Part shown: positions 10,776 to 22,660 of the stretch, piece by piece
Layout of the letters: every line of letters begins with the position of its first letter
Numbering within the stretch: the first letter of the stretch is position 1
Origin: Triatoma infestans
Taxonomy: Eukaryota; Arthropoda; Insecta; Hemiptera; Reduviidae
Direction of reading: 5' to 3'
NCBI GenBank assembly: GCA_011037195.1
Contig: JAAEAF010014816.1
Span: 37,659-101,658 of the forward strand
Length of the DNA stretch: 64,000 nucleotides
Made by a program: the position numbers and the translations under genes
Notes under the pieces: model-generated
The model's input: the letters and a program-made list of their open reading frames with translations, nothing else
Databases searched by the model: none
Told to the model about the DNA's origin: nothing

Positions 10776-12318
10776 CTCTAATACAGCGGTTCCCAATCTT
10801 TTTTCATTAGTGTACCCCTTTACTTGATTGTTTCCTTAGTGTGTACCCCTAATATATATATAAATAATAGTATTCTTGATTTTACGTATTGTAACTTTAA
10901 ATTAACAGCAAAACAATCTGAATGTAATGTGTCTCGTAAAGAACATATACATATGATATGTTCCTATTAAAAAATCATTTATGAATAGGTAAACATTTCA
11001 AACCAATAACTATTGCAGGGGTCGTAAATTGAAACAGCAAAGCGTTAATAAAGGAGAAGTGAATTACATATATGCTGGCCATGTGTAATATTAGTCAAAA
11101 CTAAAGCAACATTTTTTCGAATTTTTACATTTTCAAGAAATCACTTAATAATTTTTGATATACAAATATATTTACTTGTTTCAATTTTTGTTTTATTAAT
11201 AAAATCAAGCTTGGCTGAAAAAAACGGTTCATTTTATCACCATCTTATAAATATATTTACTTTTAAAAGAAAATACAACAACTGAACAAATATACACTTA
11301 CAAACATATATAAAGAAAAACAAATATAAATGTACATATAATATATATAATAATTATAAAAGAAATTGTTAATAACAGAAAGCATATTTTACCTTAAACT
11401 TATTTAATGTGATCCTGACCTTGTTTTTGGGCACATAATTTTTTAATATCGGGATCAACAGATGTAAGATACTTAATAAATATATAAGAAGAAAAAGCTC
11501 GTTCTACAAGTTCTATACTTGTAAACGGTAACAAAAAATTAAGAGCTTTATCAGAAAGGACTACAAATTCTGTGCTGATATCTGCCCAAAAATTAAGTAG
11601 ATTTTTTGCTTTAAAATCGCCTTTTAAAGTTGTATCCGTACAAAGTTCAATTAATTTCACTTTCTCTTTGATTCTTAAATTAGCCACCTGAAAATTCTTC
11701 TTCAAATGGATTTAGAATGCAATAGTTTTTGTCTTCAGGTTTTGGAAAATATTTTTGAAAATCTGATTTTAGTCCTTGTAAATGTTCAAGTATTTGCTGG
11801 CTTATTTCTGGGGAGAGTAGTAATTTATTTTCGGATAAAAAATTATGTAAAGTTTCAAATACTTCAGGTTGGCCATTTTCAATACAGGATTTCCAAAAAA
11901 TCAATGTTTTTAACCATAGATTCAATTTTATTAGACACACTAAATATAGTTATCAAACATAAATATATGGATCCGTAATTCAATATAATATAATCTAAAT
12001 ATAATATGATTATTATTTCATATCATTATTTAAATTAATTTTTTTAAATAAAAATTTAAAGTTGAGTTGAAAATAGTGTGTACTTATTTTTGATTCGAAA
12101 CTTTACTCATTAGTGAAGCCGCTAGCCTAATGAATAAAAACGTAATTGCCAATATACTCGCAGGCAATTAGTTTAGTGTACTGTATTTTTCATTAATAAT
12201 ATATCTTTATAATTTGTATATCTTCTGCCATAATAACTTTTTTTTGCGTACCCCTAAACAATCATTCGCGTACCCCTAGGGGTACGCGTACCCCAGGTTG
12301 GGAACCGCTGCTCTAATA
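10776..12318 (-). mobile_element. hAT-superfamily DNA transposon with 8-bp target duplication
   Basis: Perfect 8-bp duplications (CTCTAATA) lie at 10776-10783 and 12311-12318. Terminal inverted repeats start CAGCGGTTCCCAA at 10784 and end TTGGGAACCGCTG at 12310, a classic hAT end. The element is 1527 bp long, far shorter than an autonomous hAT. It encodes only the C-terminal part of a transposase on the minus strand. It sits among LINE relics. Confidence 0.92.
11400..11940 (-). pseudogene. hAT transposase C-terminal fragment (frameshifted)
   Basis: Two overlapping minus-strand frames make one product. The upstream frame (11940 to 11680) ends with a HLQGLKSDFQKYFP segment and NPF. The downstream frame (11705 to 11400) contains NFWADISTEF, LSDKALNFLLPFTS and RAFSSYIFIK. 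This is the hATC dimerisation region typical of the Charlie/ZBED5-like branch (usual pattern: FW, LPF, then CE-x-FS followed by K). One frameshift near 11690 separates the frames, and the glutamate-cysteine pair is altered. The zinc finger and catalytic core are missing. It lies inside the terminal repeats, so it is the element's own transposase, now dead. Confidence 0.85.
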
Positions 12319-12720
12319 GATCAGCTCTCGTCCTGATAATCCCACTCGTAGCCTGAGATTTACTGGTTGGTCGGTGGAGGTCAATAATTGATTCATTTGG
12401 AGAGCCACCTGTGGGTGGTAACTCTTCTCAATTTATTTATTGTCAGTGTTACTATTTACTTGTTGCAGTATTCTTTACACAATGCGTGATCGGCAGGAAA
12501 ATGAGGACCTATTCCATTTTCTGTTTGTTTGTCCTGTTTATGATGAAATTCGCCGGAGATAGTTTGGATCTTCTGTTCTTTCTGGAAGCGATGTTGCCGT
12601 CTGTCTGACGGTGGAGGTTGGGATGCACGAATTAATTTTTGTAGGATAGCATTCCCTCGAAAAATGAATATATTGAATTAAATTTTCTTTAATAAAGGCA
12701 TTTACATTTAATTTTCGTTT
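12319..12720 (+). pseudogene. LINE 3' end relic with Cys/His motif and poly(A) signal
   Basis: Around 12484-12560 the plus strand reads MRDRQENEDLFHFLFVCPVY followed by DEIR, matching the C-terminal Cys/His segment of LINEs (H-F-x-x-x-C-P-x-Y-x-x-I-R). About 120 bases on there is AATAAAGGCATTTAC, close to the AATAAAGGCATT at the end of the minus-strand LINE near 52930. Both may belong to one family. Frames are interrupted. Confidence 0.5.
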
Positions 12721-13093
12721 AATTGATTTGTAAATATGCTTTCAAATATTTAGTTAAGTCAAAAAGAAAAAAGGTTAATTATTTTTATTTTATATTATTT
12801 TTTCATATTTTTAATAACAAAATTAAAATTTTTTTTGTATGAAACATATAGGTTTATATATAGGATAGACTCTACTGACGGCCATTAGGGCTGTCATTAG
12901 AGCAAGTAAGTATATTTTTATTTTTTCGGTACGTAATAAATAAAGACGTTTTTCTTTTTTTCTATATATACACTTATATTTGGTATGTAGATACGAAAAA
13001 AGTTTATTGCTTAAAAATATATTACGATTTTCGTAACAGTTGGGGCTTTAATTGAGATTAAATGAATTACTCAAAACAGTTAGTTAGTTAAAT
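12721..13093. other. AT-rich spacer
   Basis: No feature recognised. The last part contains a short local duplication of AATTACTCAAAACA. Confidence 0.4.
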
Positions 13094-13258
13094 TACTCAA
13101 AACAGAGAGTTAGTGTGAAACTAAGTCTCTGTACGAGTCTGTGTTGGCACACTGTCTGAAAAACGCATCCTGAAGATGGGCGAACGCCCGAAACCGGTCG
13201 ATCGATGACCACAAAATGAAGCAGGCTACCACGGAAAATGTCTCTGATACTCAAAACA
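13094..13258 (+). mobile_element. Ribozyme family E, solo unit with target duplication
   Basis: An 11-bp direct repeat (TACTCAAAACA) at 13094-13104 and 13248-13258 brackets a 143-bp insert. The insert contains the CACTGTCTGAAAAACGCATC lead, the hammerhead-like core and the CAGGCTACCACGGAAAATGT tail shared by all family E copies. It has no inverted partner, so single units can move on their own. A 4-base duplication (GATC) lies just after the cleavage-site C. Confidence 0.88.
13164..13206 (+). ncRNA. Hammerhead-like ribozyme, family E (solo)
   Basis: GCATC, CTGAAGA, T, GGGC-GAAC-GCCC, GAA, ACCGGT, C, then GATCGATGACC. All core boxes are intact. The stem I partner GATG is present twice in overlapping register because of the 4-base duplication, which may change or split stem I. 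Confidence 0.7.
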
Positions 13259-13814
13259 ATGTCATATATATGAACAAAGTGGAGGGTCCGATATGTTCAT
13301 GTACAGCACATGTATACATTGTTCAGTCCTCGAACGAGGTTATAATTGATGTCCAATATGGACGGATTTGGTTAACATGAACAAAGTAAAATATGTATAT
13401 CTAACGAAAAAATGTAATTAATATTATAAAATATAACTAAATATGAAACAATAGATGATCCTATAAATATTAACTGACCAAGTGAAATCAAAATTTATAG
13501 AATTTGACTGAATTTATAGAATTTTTTCAATAAAAAACAAAAAAAAAACAAGATTACCATGTTTCCTAGTTTCAGGTAGGTATTTGTAGACAGAGCCTGT
13601 TCAAGGCATATACGTGAGATGCAACCGCATAGGGTCCCGCCCTCCGACTAACAGATAAAGAACGTAGGAAAAAAACCTGCAAAAAGTCATATTAATTATG
13701 TTAAACAGTATAGAATGAGTTGTGGAAATGAGATGAATGAATGATATGAAAATGAGTTAGTTTCGGCCAAAAAAGTCTGCGTGATAGTGAATAGTATGAA
13801 ATATGAAATGTGAC
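13259..13814. other. Spacer with a possible hAT-type end
   Basis: 13590-13655 (CAGAGCCTGTTCAAGGCATA onwards, ending in a GC-rich stretch) has the look of a hAT-type terminal region, but no matching inverted end or 8-bp duplication was found. The rest is anonymous. Confidence 0.3.
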
Positions 13815-13962
13815 CTTAGATTTTTTCTTCCTAGGAGCCTCTTACAGCTCACTGTCCGGTTGATGGGCAGTGTTGTCCCCGAAGAAAGAACCACTGTTCG
13901 GAGGCCGGCAGTGCACTGAGAAGGCTCCGGGCGCCATGACCATAGATGTTGACGCGCCTAAA
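13815..13962 (+). repeat. tRNA-derived SINE, 5'-truncated body (SINE type 1)
   Basis: Matches the body of the SINEs at 39.8 and 63.3 kb: CCTAGGAGCCTC, ACAGCTCACTG, GATGGGCAGTGTTG, GGAGGCCGGCAGTGCACTGA. The tRNA-like head is missing, and an A-rich tail follows. The minus-strand frame over 13849-14073 is a by-product. Confidence 0.75.
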
Positions 13963-16744
13963 ATTAAAAAAAAATAAAATAAAAAAATTAACAGTATTTT
14001 GTCTTTGTTCTAAAAAACCAATTTTTCCTATTTCAGGAATTGTTTTATTGCTAATTTTACCCATTTTGTACATATTATAGCAATGTAAATTCTATTTTTA
14101 AATAATTTTAGATTATGATGTTTGTGCAAATATAAATTATTAATAATTATTTTCGAAATAAAAGAATGAAAAGAATCACCCACTCTTTCATGATTGTTTT
14201 CCATAATAATTCCACTAAGTTCACATGGAAAAGAAAATATTGCAAATGGAAATCAAACATTTTTGATCGACCTTATTCAAAGGATTTGAGTGGCTTATGT
14301 TGTTGCGAGTGTAATTCCCCATCATCACGAATGTTTTATCAGGAAAACGATGTACTACTATCTAGGTCAGTGTCCCCATTTCACCAATGCGAGATTCCGC
14401 ATATGTGGGAAGATAACACTCTCAAGGGAATGTTTGGGGGATTAGGAGGTGAAAGGTAAGGGGGGAGGCTTCTTATGAGTGATTTTTTTTTATGTGGAAT
14501 AAGAGCCATATTGTTTTAGATCTCGCGTCTTCAGGTACCCATTACTATTATTATAATACAATAATATCATTTTCAAGGTGGCCCCACGCTTTTGTTTATA
14601 GGTCCAAAGTAATTGTAATTATTTGGACAGAAAGATACATGAAATATCAATGGTTTATGGAGTTACATTTGTTGTAACTCAGATAACGTCATTTAATGGT
14701 ATAAAAAAGGAAATATGTGACAGCTCTCTTAGACCGATTTCCAAGACTGTCAAGATAGAGAAGATAAAATATTTTAATATTCAACCAAGATAGAGAAACA
14801 ACGTGAAATAATACAGTAATTAGATCTGAGGAAACTATGCTGAACGTTTTTTCTATATCTTTAACTAAATCCGCATAATGAGGAAACCAAATGATATATG
14901 CGAATTCAAGGGAAGATCTCATCACTAATGTTACATATAGAAGTTTAAAAATATTAACATTATGAAAAGATTTGCTCAGTCTAACAAGGCAATCAAGAAT
15001 TTTAAAAAGTGCTACGTTTTACCCGGTCATTTCGACCAGCATTGACAACTAACTGGAGAACTATGACCGAGTTTCCATTTTTTTTGTTGAGGTGCGGTGT
15101 TAAATGGCAACATATAAACGGTTATGACATTATTAATAAATCATAAGATAATTATATTAGAATAAGAATAATGTTAAATCAAAGCAGAAAAATAAATATG
15201 GAATGTTGGTGTAATGCACAAAAAAAACAAAAATAGTTTGAGATTACGAAGTAATGGCAGTTTGAAGTAATAGAGAACTTAGTTTAGGTTAGTATAACGG
15301 TTCTCCATATATTGAACAAGCAGTCATGAGTCTTTCATGCTGAAGATGTAGGAACAAACAGATGTGACTTTACACTAGGATGAACTAGAGAGAACATTTT
15401 TCTTATTCGCCATTCCTCTCCACCATTCCTTCTTCAACAGATGGATATTTATTTGTTCCATAACAAGAAGACCGGATTCTCTGTTTGTATTTAGAATGGA
15501 TTGGATTTCTTTTACTAAGCTATGTGTCCTACTAAAATATTCAGTACAAAGAGAACAAAAATTTAAAAGCCAGTTTCGTTCCCGTTCTATATGTAAAAAA
15601 AGCAGTGATGGCAAAACGAATGAAGAGATATTAAAACTCCATGTAAACTTCCATATTACTCTCCTCTACCCTTTATAATATATACCTCTCCTTTTGGTAC
15701 TGGATTAAAAAGAATTTTGAACCAAAACATTTAAAAGCAAACTTATTCTATGGTCTACATTGGAATGTAAATATTTGCCTAACAAATACTATAAATATTG
15801 TATTTATAAAATATTTTATAAATACATGAAATTTTGATATTTTAAGATCTGGCATTAACGCTAGAATTCAAATTTAATAATTTATTGAAATACTAGCCAC
15901 TGTATAAAATAATACAAACACTACAATTTCAGTATAAATAATATAAACAAAATATTGACCTTCGAAGGGATCGTGTAAAAATTTTGTGACCCATAAACAT
16001 TTTTAAGAATAAATCCTCATAAGTTTTAGATAATGATGTTTTTATTTCTTTGAATAAAAACATGAAATAAAGGAAATTTTAAATTTGGTCAACTCTTTAT
16101 AAAAAAAAAAAAAAACTGACCAAATTTTAACAATCTGCAAATTTTGGCTTTCACTTAATTAATAAGGAAATTAAAAGTAAAAAAAAATTATTAGAAAAGT
16201 ATTCTTTGAAACACTTACAGTTTCTTCTCGTACAGCTAATTCTGCATTTTTTTTTTTTAAATTTTGTCAGATTTAGTTTATAATTTTCTGTAGAAGTTTT
16301 CACATTCGGTCAAACAAACAACCTGATTCATATTTTAAAATTATGCGATGATAATTGTCATCATATTATTTCAACAGTTCAATTATATTTTCCTAAAATC
16401 TCTCTCTCGCTTTTATTTTGTTTTAAGTTTTATTCATTTACATGTTTATTAGATAAAACTATGTCAAATAAACATCAGTGCATCTATATTTACATATTTG
16501 ATCTTGTCCAGTCAATCACATACTTCCAGCAGTCTTTCTCTGTAAATAAAAAAAATAAATCAATTACCGGCAATATTTGCAATCATGGCCAGAAATGATA
16601 CATGGAAATAAATTCTATGCTACGAGCTGTAATAGTGGTGATGCAACATTGCTGTAAATATTGGAGAGCAACATTCACTAAAATACATTCGGTATTTTTC
16701 AATTAAAATCTTTAACGATAAATAAAAACTTAACTTTTTTTCAA
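13963..16744. other. Anonymous AT-rich sequence
   Basis: Open frames at 14166-14459 (97 residues, plus) and 15375-15614 (79 residues, minus) have no recognisable domains or repeats. No RNA gene or element end was recognised. Confidence 0.4.
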
Positions 16745-17100
16745 TCTGACTAATTTGTTACTGTTCCAAAACTTCTACGACTTCCACGTCAACAACTGTC
16801 ACTGATTTGTTTAGCGAAAGAAACCCTACTGATAAAATAATACCATAAACTTAACTGTATACAATGAACGAATAAAAGTGGCCGATAAAGCTCGATACTT
16901 AGGTTTAACCTTGACAGAGCTCTAAAACATGGTCCAAATACCGCAAAGAACTTTAAATCTTCCTGCATACATACTCTAGATTTACTTAAAACCGATATTA
17001 GTAAAAATTATTGCACGCATTAATTCGATTCAAAATTAGAACTATGTTAGTAATGCTTATATTTCAGCTATTAAGAACTTCCTGCTTTAACATTTAGTGA
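16745..17100 (+). pseudogene. LINE fragment, region downstream of the reverse transcriptase
   Basis: About 80% similar by eye to 22290-22660. Translation gives the phrase DKARYLGLTL, followed out of frame by a segment like LLKTDISKNY, typical of the region after the reverse transcriptase core in Jockey-like LINEs (an I-x-V-x-x-x-x-x-YLGL phrase). Interrupted by stops and frameshifts, and truncated on both sides. Confidence 0.55.
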
Positions 17101-19217
17101 CATTTGGTGTGTTATTTATAATTTTAACTTTTCTCAACTTTTTGTTTGATGTATTAGGAAGTTATTTTGTTTATTACGTAGCTCATTAGGTTTCTTTTTT
17201 TTTATATATAAAAATTACTATATAGAATATAGAATTTAATTTAGTGATCAAACTATTTGAGTTCCTCAGTGGGAGTTTTTCCTTTTAAATGATCCGTTGT
17301 TCAAAGAATCAATGAAATCTTTTCTGCAAAGTTCCATTAGTAAATTGAATTTTTATCATATAATGAAATTTTCTAAATATCAATAAAATTTTTGAATGTT
17401 TATCGCTAAAATTACAAAAATATTAGCATTCATGAAACGTATATGTTTATTAATAAATGAAATCTTACATGCACAATATGCTAATTGAAAATGGATTATT
17501 TTTCATTATTAGTTCAAATGTCATTCTACTTTGCGACTATAATTAAAAGTGGAATAAGTTTTAACATTTTTTTTTGTGCAAATATTATTTGATAAGAAGA
17601 ATCAAATGTTCAACAAATATATTTGCAAGAATACATTACATGATATTAACGTCAAAACTAACAGTCCTTGTGACAGTAAAAAATATTATTCATGATAAGA
17701 AAAGATATTTTCCTATATATCATGTTTAAATGATGTTTTACTTAACTTTAATTCAGATATATTGCTTCTTTTTTTTTTTCACAACGGAGACTTTTGGGAA
17801 CATTTCATATTTATATCTCATGGACTTTACAGAGACTTACATCTTTTAAGGGAACATTTTATTACAAGGATGACAATATTAAAACTCATGATAAAAAAAC
17901 TAAATTTTCCATTCAACTTTACAATTCAACTTAACATTTAGTGATAAATAAATGTGTTCATAACAATGTGAAACTTCACATTTTAAAAGAAGTTTCTCTT
18001 CCTCTAAGTCAACATTTACTGAAAGAAAAATTATCGACTACTCATCGGAATCAATCGTTTTGCTTCATCCAGCGTTTACAATAGTTGCCCCAAGACTTTA
18101 AATAATTAAGCGTAGGTTATGAAATAGATACTATAAATTCTTATCATTCTTCAGCTATGTGCTTTGATTTTTTGCAACCTTGCCAGTTCTATTTTATAGT
18201 TAACAAAAAAAAATTATTTATTCGGCTAGATAGGAAGATATACAAAGAGGAAAAATAACAGGACAATTTATTTACTTGACAAGCAATGTAAGAGAAATTG
18301 CTCTATAATGCACCAACTTTACTTCTCTCTTTAGCTTTATTTTTCGCTTCGCTACAATTTTCTACCCAGATTTTATCTTTAGAATAACTTAAAACAATAT
18401 ATTTTTTTTTTGAAATAAATGAATTTACAATGTTTAAGATTAAAAAATACAGAGTTAAGAACAAATAAATAAATATTCATCAACATCATTATTTCTTTTG
18501 TAGATTAACTTTGTTGATTAATATACTCAGAACAGTGTTCTCTGTTTGTTTACAGATTATCCTGGGATTATTTTAATGCTATTTTAAAATGTGCCCATAT
18601 TATTTCTAGATAAGAAAGTTTGTTAGTAACAATAACAAATTTAAAAAAGTTATAAGCTGATATCAGCTTATACAAAAATAATGCTTTGTCAACGTTATTT
18701 AATGTATGTTTACAATAAGAATATATAGCGTTTAAGTTTTATCACCACGTCGCTTCTGAGATAATACTTCTGTTCTAGCCAAGTAAATAGCGAATGAAAC
18801 AAACATGCATCAAATGAAAAAAAGTTCTGTGCCCTTCTCAAATATATCTAACAATCATTATATTAAAAACGATAACCTCAAGGGGAAAAGAGTCCCATAT
18901 TGCAAATAAGTATTACAATACTATCTGATATTGTGTTCAAAATGCATAAATAAAGAGGTCGCAGACACTATATTTACGAAATGTAATGTCCACATATAAG
19001 AGCAATAGGGTGAGAAAAAAGTAATGATTGTTATATTGCGGCTGGCTATGTTCCAATTTCTTATTTGTGGTACTTAGTAAAACTTTAAGAATTTATCATT
19101 TGAAGTTCTTTATCTAAATAAATATTGGAAATTCCCAATTTAGTATTTTATTACAGATTCAATGCCAAAGCATTTCTAAACAGCTAGTTTTCATTTTTTT
19201 GTAACAAAAAAAAAAAA
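17101..19217. other. Anonymous AT-rich sequence
   Basis: No coding region seen. A perfect 22-bp palindrome (TATAAGCTGATATCAGCTTA and on) lies at 18651-18672. There are several T-runs. Confidence 0.4.
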
Positions 19218-20213
19218 TCTGGTGTGAAACACTCTCACAACTTTCTCTTACTCCAGTTCTCAAAATTATAATTGACAAATTTTATAGTTTGTGTACCAAC
19301 TTTAATGAAATTCGTCGAAAACTGAAAAAAATTGTCCAGTAAAAGCGCACTTCCGGTTACTAATTTTCTTGAAACTTGGATTTTGGCCATCTATTTATTT
19401 CTAATTAATTTTGTTTGGATGATAGAATTGTATAATCAACTATGATAGCACTTTAGAGAAAAACATAACCCCACCCCTCCTCCAAAAGTGCCCTTAAAGA
19501 ATTTTCCCAGAGAAGTGTTTTAATAAAAGTTGTAGATCTTTTTGTGTTTAGTTTATATACGAAGTTTCAAGAAAATCGTCGCAGACATTTTTGAGAAAAT
19601 TGCAAAAAAGTGAATAAATCATTTAGTAAAGTGGTAAAGTAAACGCACTTCCGGTTCCCCGATTTTTTTTAAACTAGGAATTTCGACAACATATTCAATT
19701 CTAATTAAATTATTTAGATGATAGAATTGTTTAATAAACTGAAAAAGCACTTTACATGAAACCTAACCCCACCCCTAGCCCCACAACTGCCCTTAAATGA
19801 ATTTTCTCACCGAAACATTTCAAAAAAAAGTTGTAGTCTTTGTGTGGTGTAGTTGATATATCAAGTTTCAAGAAAATCGTCGGAGCCATTTTTGAGAAAA
19901 ACGCAAAAAAGTAAAAAAAAAAAAAAAATTATTAAAGTGGTACTTTCGGTTGAGGAATTTTGACAGATAACCCACTGTCAGATGCCATGGTGATACCTAA
20001 ACTCAATATCAAGTTTCAACTTTCTACAGTTTTTCGTTTTTGAGCTATGCTGGTAACATACACACGTACAGACACACACACACAAAGACCATTTGCTAAA
20101 AACAGCTTTTTTGGACTCAGGGGACCTCAAAACGGATATTGCCTGTGAAAACTCGATATCGAAAATTTGACACGATTAAAATACTTCCTCTTACTAAGGA
20201 GTAAGAGAATGTA
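19218..20213 (+). mobile_element. Helentron-like non-autonomous element, copy H1
   Basis: Begins TCTGGTGTGAAACACTCTCA after an A-run. A subterminal CTTTCTCTTACTCC (19241-19254) is mirrored by the 3' hairpin CTCTTACTAAGGAGTAAGAG at about 20189-20208. Inside, a unit with CGCACTTCCGGTT recurs at 19346 and 19644 (298 bp apart), with a third CTTTCGGTT at about 19943. A CA-rich microsatellite at about 20051-20086 precedes the terminal module. This set of traits (subterminal inverted repeat shared with a 3' hairpin, tandem internal units, microsatellite, no visible target duplication) fits Helentron-associated INE/DINE-1-like elements. No Rep/helicase is encoded, so the class is inferred. Confidence 0.65.
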
Positions 20214-20352
20214 AAAATATGTATATTATATGATCGATCTAATTCAAAAGAAAACAAGCACTAAGGAAATGTTTAAATAAACCATAATTTCAAACTCTAT
20301 CAGAATATCAAGCCGCTAAAAAACAAGCTCGCTATATTATTAAAAAAAAAAA

Positions 20353-21300
20353 TCTGGTCTGGAACCCTCACCCAACTTTCTCTTACGGGAGTTTAACAGA
20401 TTTATAATTAACAAATTTTCTTAACTTATAATTTTTACTAAATTCCTTGGTGATTTTATGGAGAAAACCGTGAAAACTGAAATAACTGTTCAGTAGAAAC
20501 ATAATTCCGGTATTAACCGATTTTCTTCGCATTCGAAATATTGACATAAATATTTAATTCTATTTATTTAATATTGATGACACAATACCGCTTTAGAGGA
20601 AAACATAATCCCCTATAAGCCCCACCTAAACGACTCTACCAAGAGAAATGTTTCAGATAAAAGTTGCAGCTCTTTGTGTGAGTAGTTCACATTATTACTT
20701 TAATGAAAATCGTTGGACCAGTTTTAGAAAAAATAGCAGAAAATTGAAAAAAAAAAAACTTTTCTGTAAAAACGTACTTCCGGTCATCCGAATTTCTTTA
20801 AACTCGGAATTTCGACAACATATTTAATTCTAATTAATATTATTTAGATGATAGAATTATATAATAAACTGAAACAGCACTTTAGAGGAAAATCTAATCC
20901 CACCCTTCCCCTGAAAATGCCCTTAAATGAATTTTCCCCTGAGAAATGTTTCAAATAAAAGATGTAGCTCTTTGTATGCGTAGTTGATATACCAAGTTTA
21001 AAGAAAATTGGGTGGAACTATTTTTGAGAAAATTGCAAAAATGAGGAAAAAAAAATTTAGTAAAGTGGTACTTCCGGTTGAGGAATTTTGACAGATAACT
21101 TGCCGACGGGATCCCATAGTGATATCTAAACGGAAAGTCAACTTTGAACTTTCTGCGATTTTTCGTTTCTGAGCTATGCTGTTCACATACACATACACAC
21201 ACACGCCACTTTTTGGACTCAATGGACCTCAAAACGGATATTTCCGGCGAAAAATTGACACGATTACTATACTTCCTCTTACTAGGAGTGAAAGAATGTA
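20353..21300 (+). mobile_element. Helentron-like non-autonomous element, copy H2
   Basis: Same organisation and strand as H1, starting 140 bp after it. Begins TCTGGTCTGGAACCCTCACC, with subterminal CTTTCTCTTAC and 3' hairpin CTCTTACTAGGAGTGAAAGA. Internal CTTCCGGT marks recur at about 20778 and 21072. Open frames on either strand here, such as the minus-strand one over 20951-21232, arise from the repeat. More diverged at the 5' end than H1. Confidence 0.65.
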
Positions 21301-22289
21301 GAAATAGTAATCAACGCCGGCAAAATTTCCTCGCCCACATTAAAAGAGCACAAAAATCCTCTCATAACCCTACTGTTATTATTGAAAATAAAACATACAT
21401 CATCGATCCAAAAAATATAGCAATATTCTAAGAAACCATTTTTTTTTTGAGTGTATCTGTCACTTTTAATTATTCTAAGGAATACAAAATAATTAAAACT
21501 CAAATCAGAGCAACCGTCTCAATGTTTTACGTTTACTCCTATATCCTTTTAACTCCTTTTAAATTTATCTTTCACTAATAAATAATTTCAATTGCTTTAA
21601 ATTACCATACAGACACCCTGATGTAATCCAATTCGATGACCGATCAATATCATTTCTTCTCGAGTTTAAATAAAAAAAAAAAAAAACATCAAATCTGTAT
21701 CGGCATGATTGCCGATGATCTAGTTCATCATCTCTCTTAACTGTTCCATGTCTCTCACCCGCAAACTACTTGAATATCATAGACTGAATTGGTTACTCGA
21801 ATCATGAGACCTGCTTCCACCTTGACAAAGTGGCTTTGCAAAGTGATTTTGGATCGATAGTGCTAGAGAAAATATAGTTTTTTCTAGAAACTTCCGTTTT
21901 AAGTGCATTTGAAAATAAAGAAAAATATTTAGCTGTATTACTTTCTCTTATTCCTATTTTTATATTGAGAAGCTTTTGACAGAAGTAGGAAAGCCTAACC
22001 CTCAATATTCTCAAAACATACGTTTGATAGAATATTTTTTTAAATTATAGAACCTTAGAATGGAAAGCAACGGCAACACTTTATCCGACATTTAAGAACG
22101 GAGTCTCCTAGGGCTGCTGCTGATCTCAGCACGCTATAAATAAAGTCAGGAACTCGATCGAGTCGTCCGTAAGAAGTCTCTTACTATCTAAGTAAAAACT
22201 TACTCATTCAGGTTTTGTTATTTTCTGCAGAAATAAAAATATTGCGTCTGGTGAAGAAGAGAAAGTTCAACATGCATTAATTCAATGTG
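21301..22289. other. Spacer with a promoter-like segment
   Basis: 22130-22175 reads CTATAAATAAAGTCAGGAAC then CTCGATCGAGTCGTCCG: a TATA box followed at a plausible distance by an initiator-like region, as in some LTRs. No LTR borders or internal retroelement sequence were found. The rest is anonymous. Confidence 0.3.
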
Positions 22290-22660
22290 TTAAATGATTA
22301 TGATTTCAAGACTTCCACGTTAACAACTGTCACTGATTTGTTTAGCGAAAGAAAACCTACTGATAAAATGAATACCATAATTGATACCATAAACTTAACT
22401 GTATACAATCAACGAATAAAAGTGGGCGATAAAGCTCGATACTTAGGCTTAAACTTGACAGAGCCTTAAAACAGGGTCCAAACACTGCAAAGAACTTAAA
22501 CCTTCCTGTTTTTTCGTACTCTATATTTACTTAAAACCGACGTTAGTGAAAGTTATTTCACACATTAATTCCATCAAAATTCTTCAAATTTAATTTAATT
22601 TAATTTTTTTCAAAATTAGATTCAATTAAATTAGTAATGCTTATATTTCAGCAACAGAAA
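22290..22660 (+). pseudogene. LINE fragment, region downstream of the reverse transcriptase
   Basis: Second copy of the fragment at 16745-17100. The frame at 22287-22469 ends VYNQRIKVGDKARYLGLNLT, matching the phrase that follows the reverse transcriptase in Jockey-like LINEs. It then breaks up. A short insertion with TTTAATTTAATTTAA near 22590 is absent from the other copy. Continuation to about 22790 may hold further degraded C-terminal sequence. Confidence 0.6.

Noticed and set aside
13590..13655. Complete hAT transposon starting CAGAGCCTG
   Set aside because: Only one end-like sequence; no matching inverted end or 8-bp duplication.
20951..21232. 93-codon minus-strand frame with similar frames at 38199-38504 and 55488-55802
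   Set aside because: The frames recur only because the Helentron-like repeat recurs. They are not conserved as protein, and the CVCVC stretch comes from the CA microsatellite.
22105..22180. LTR of a retrotransposon
   Set aside because: A TATA-like segment alone, without LTR borders, primer site or gag/pol nearby.
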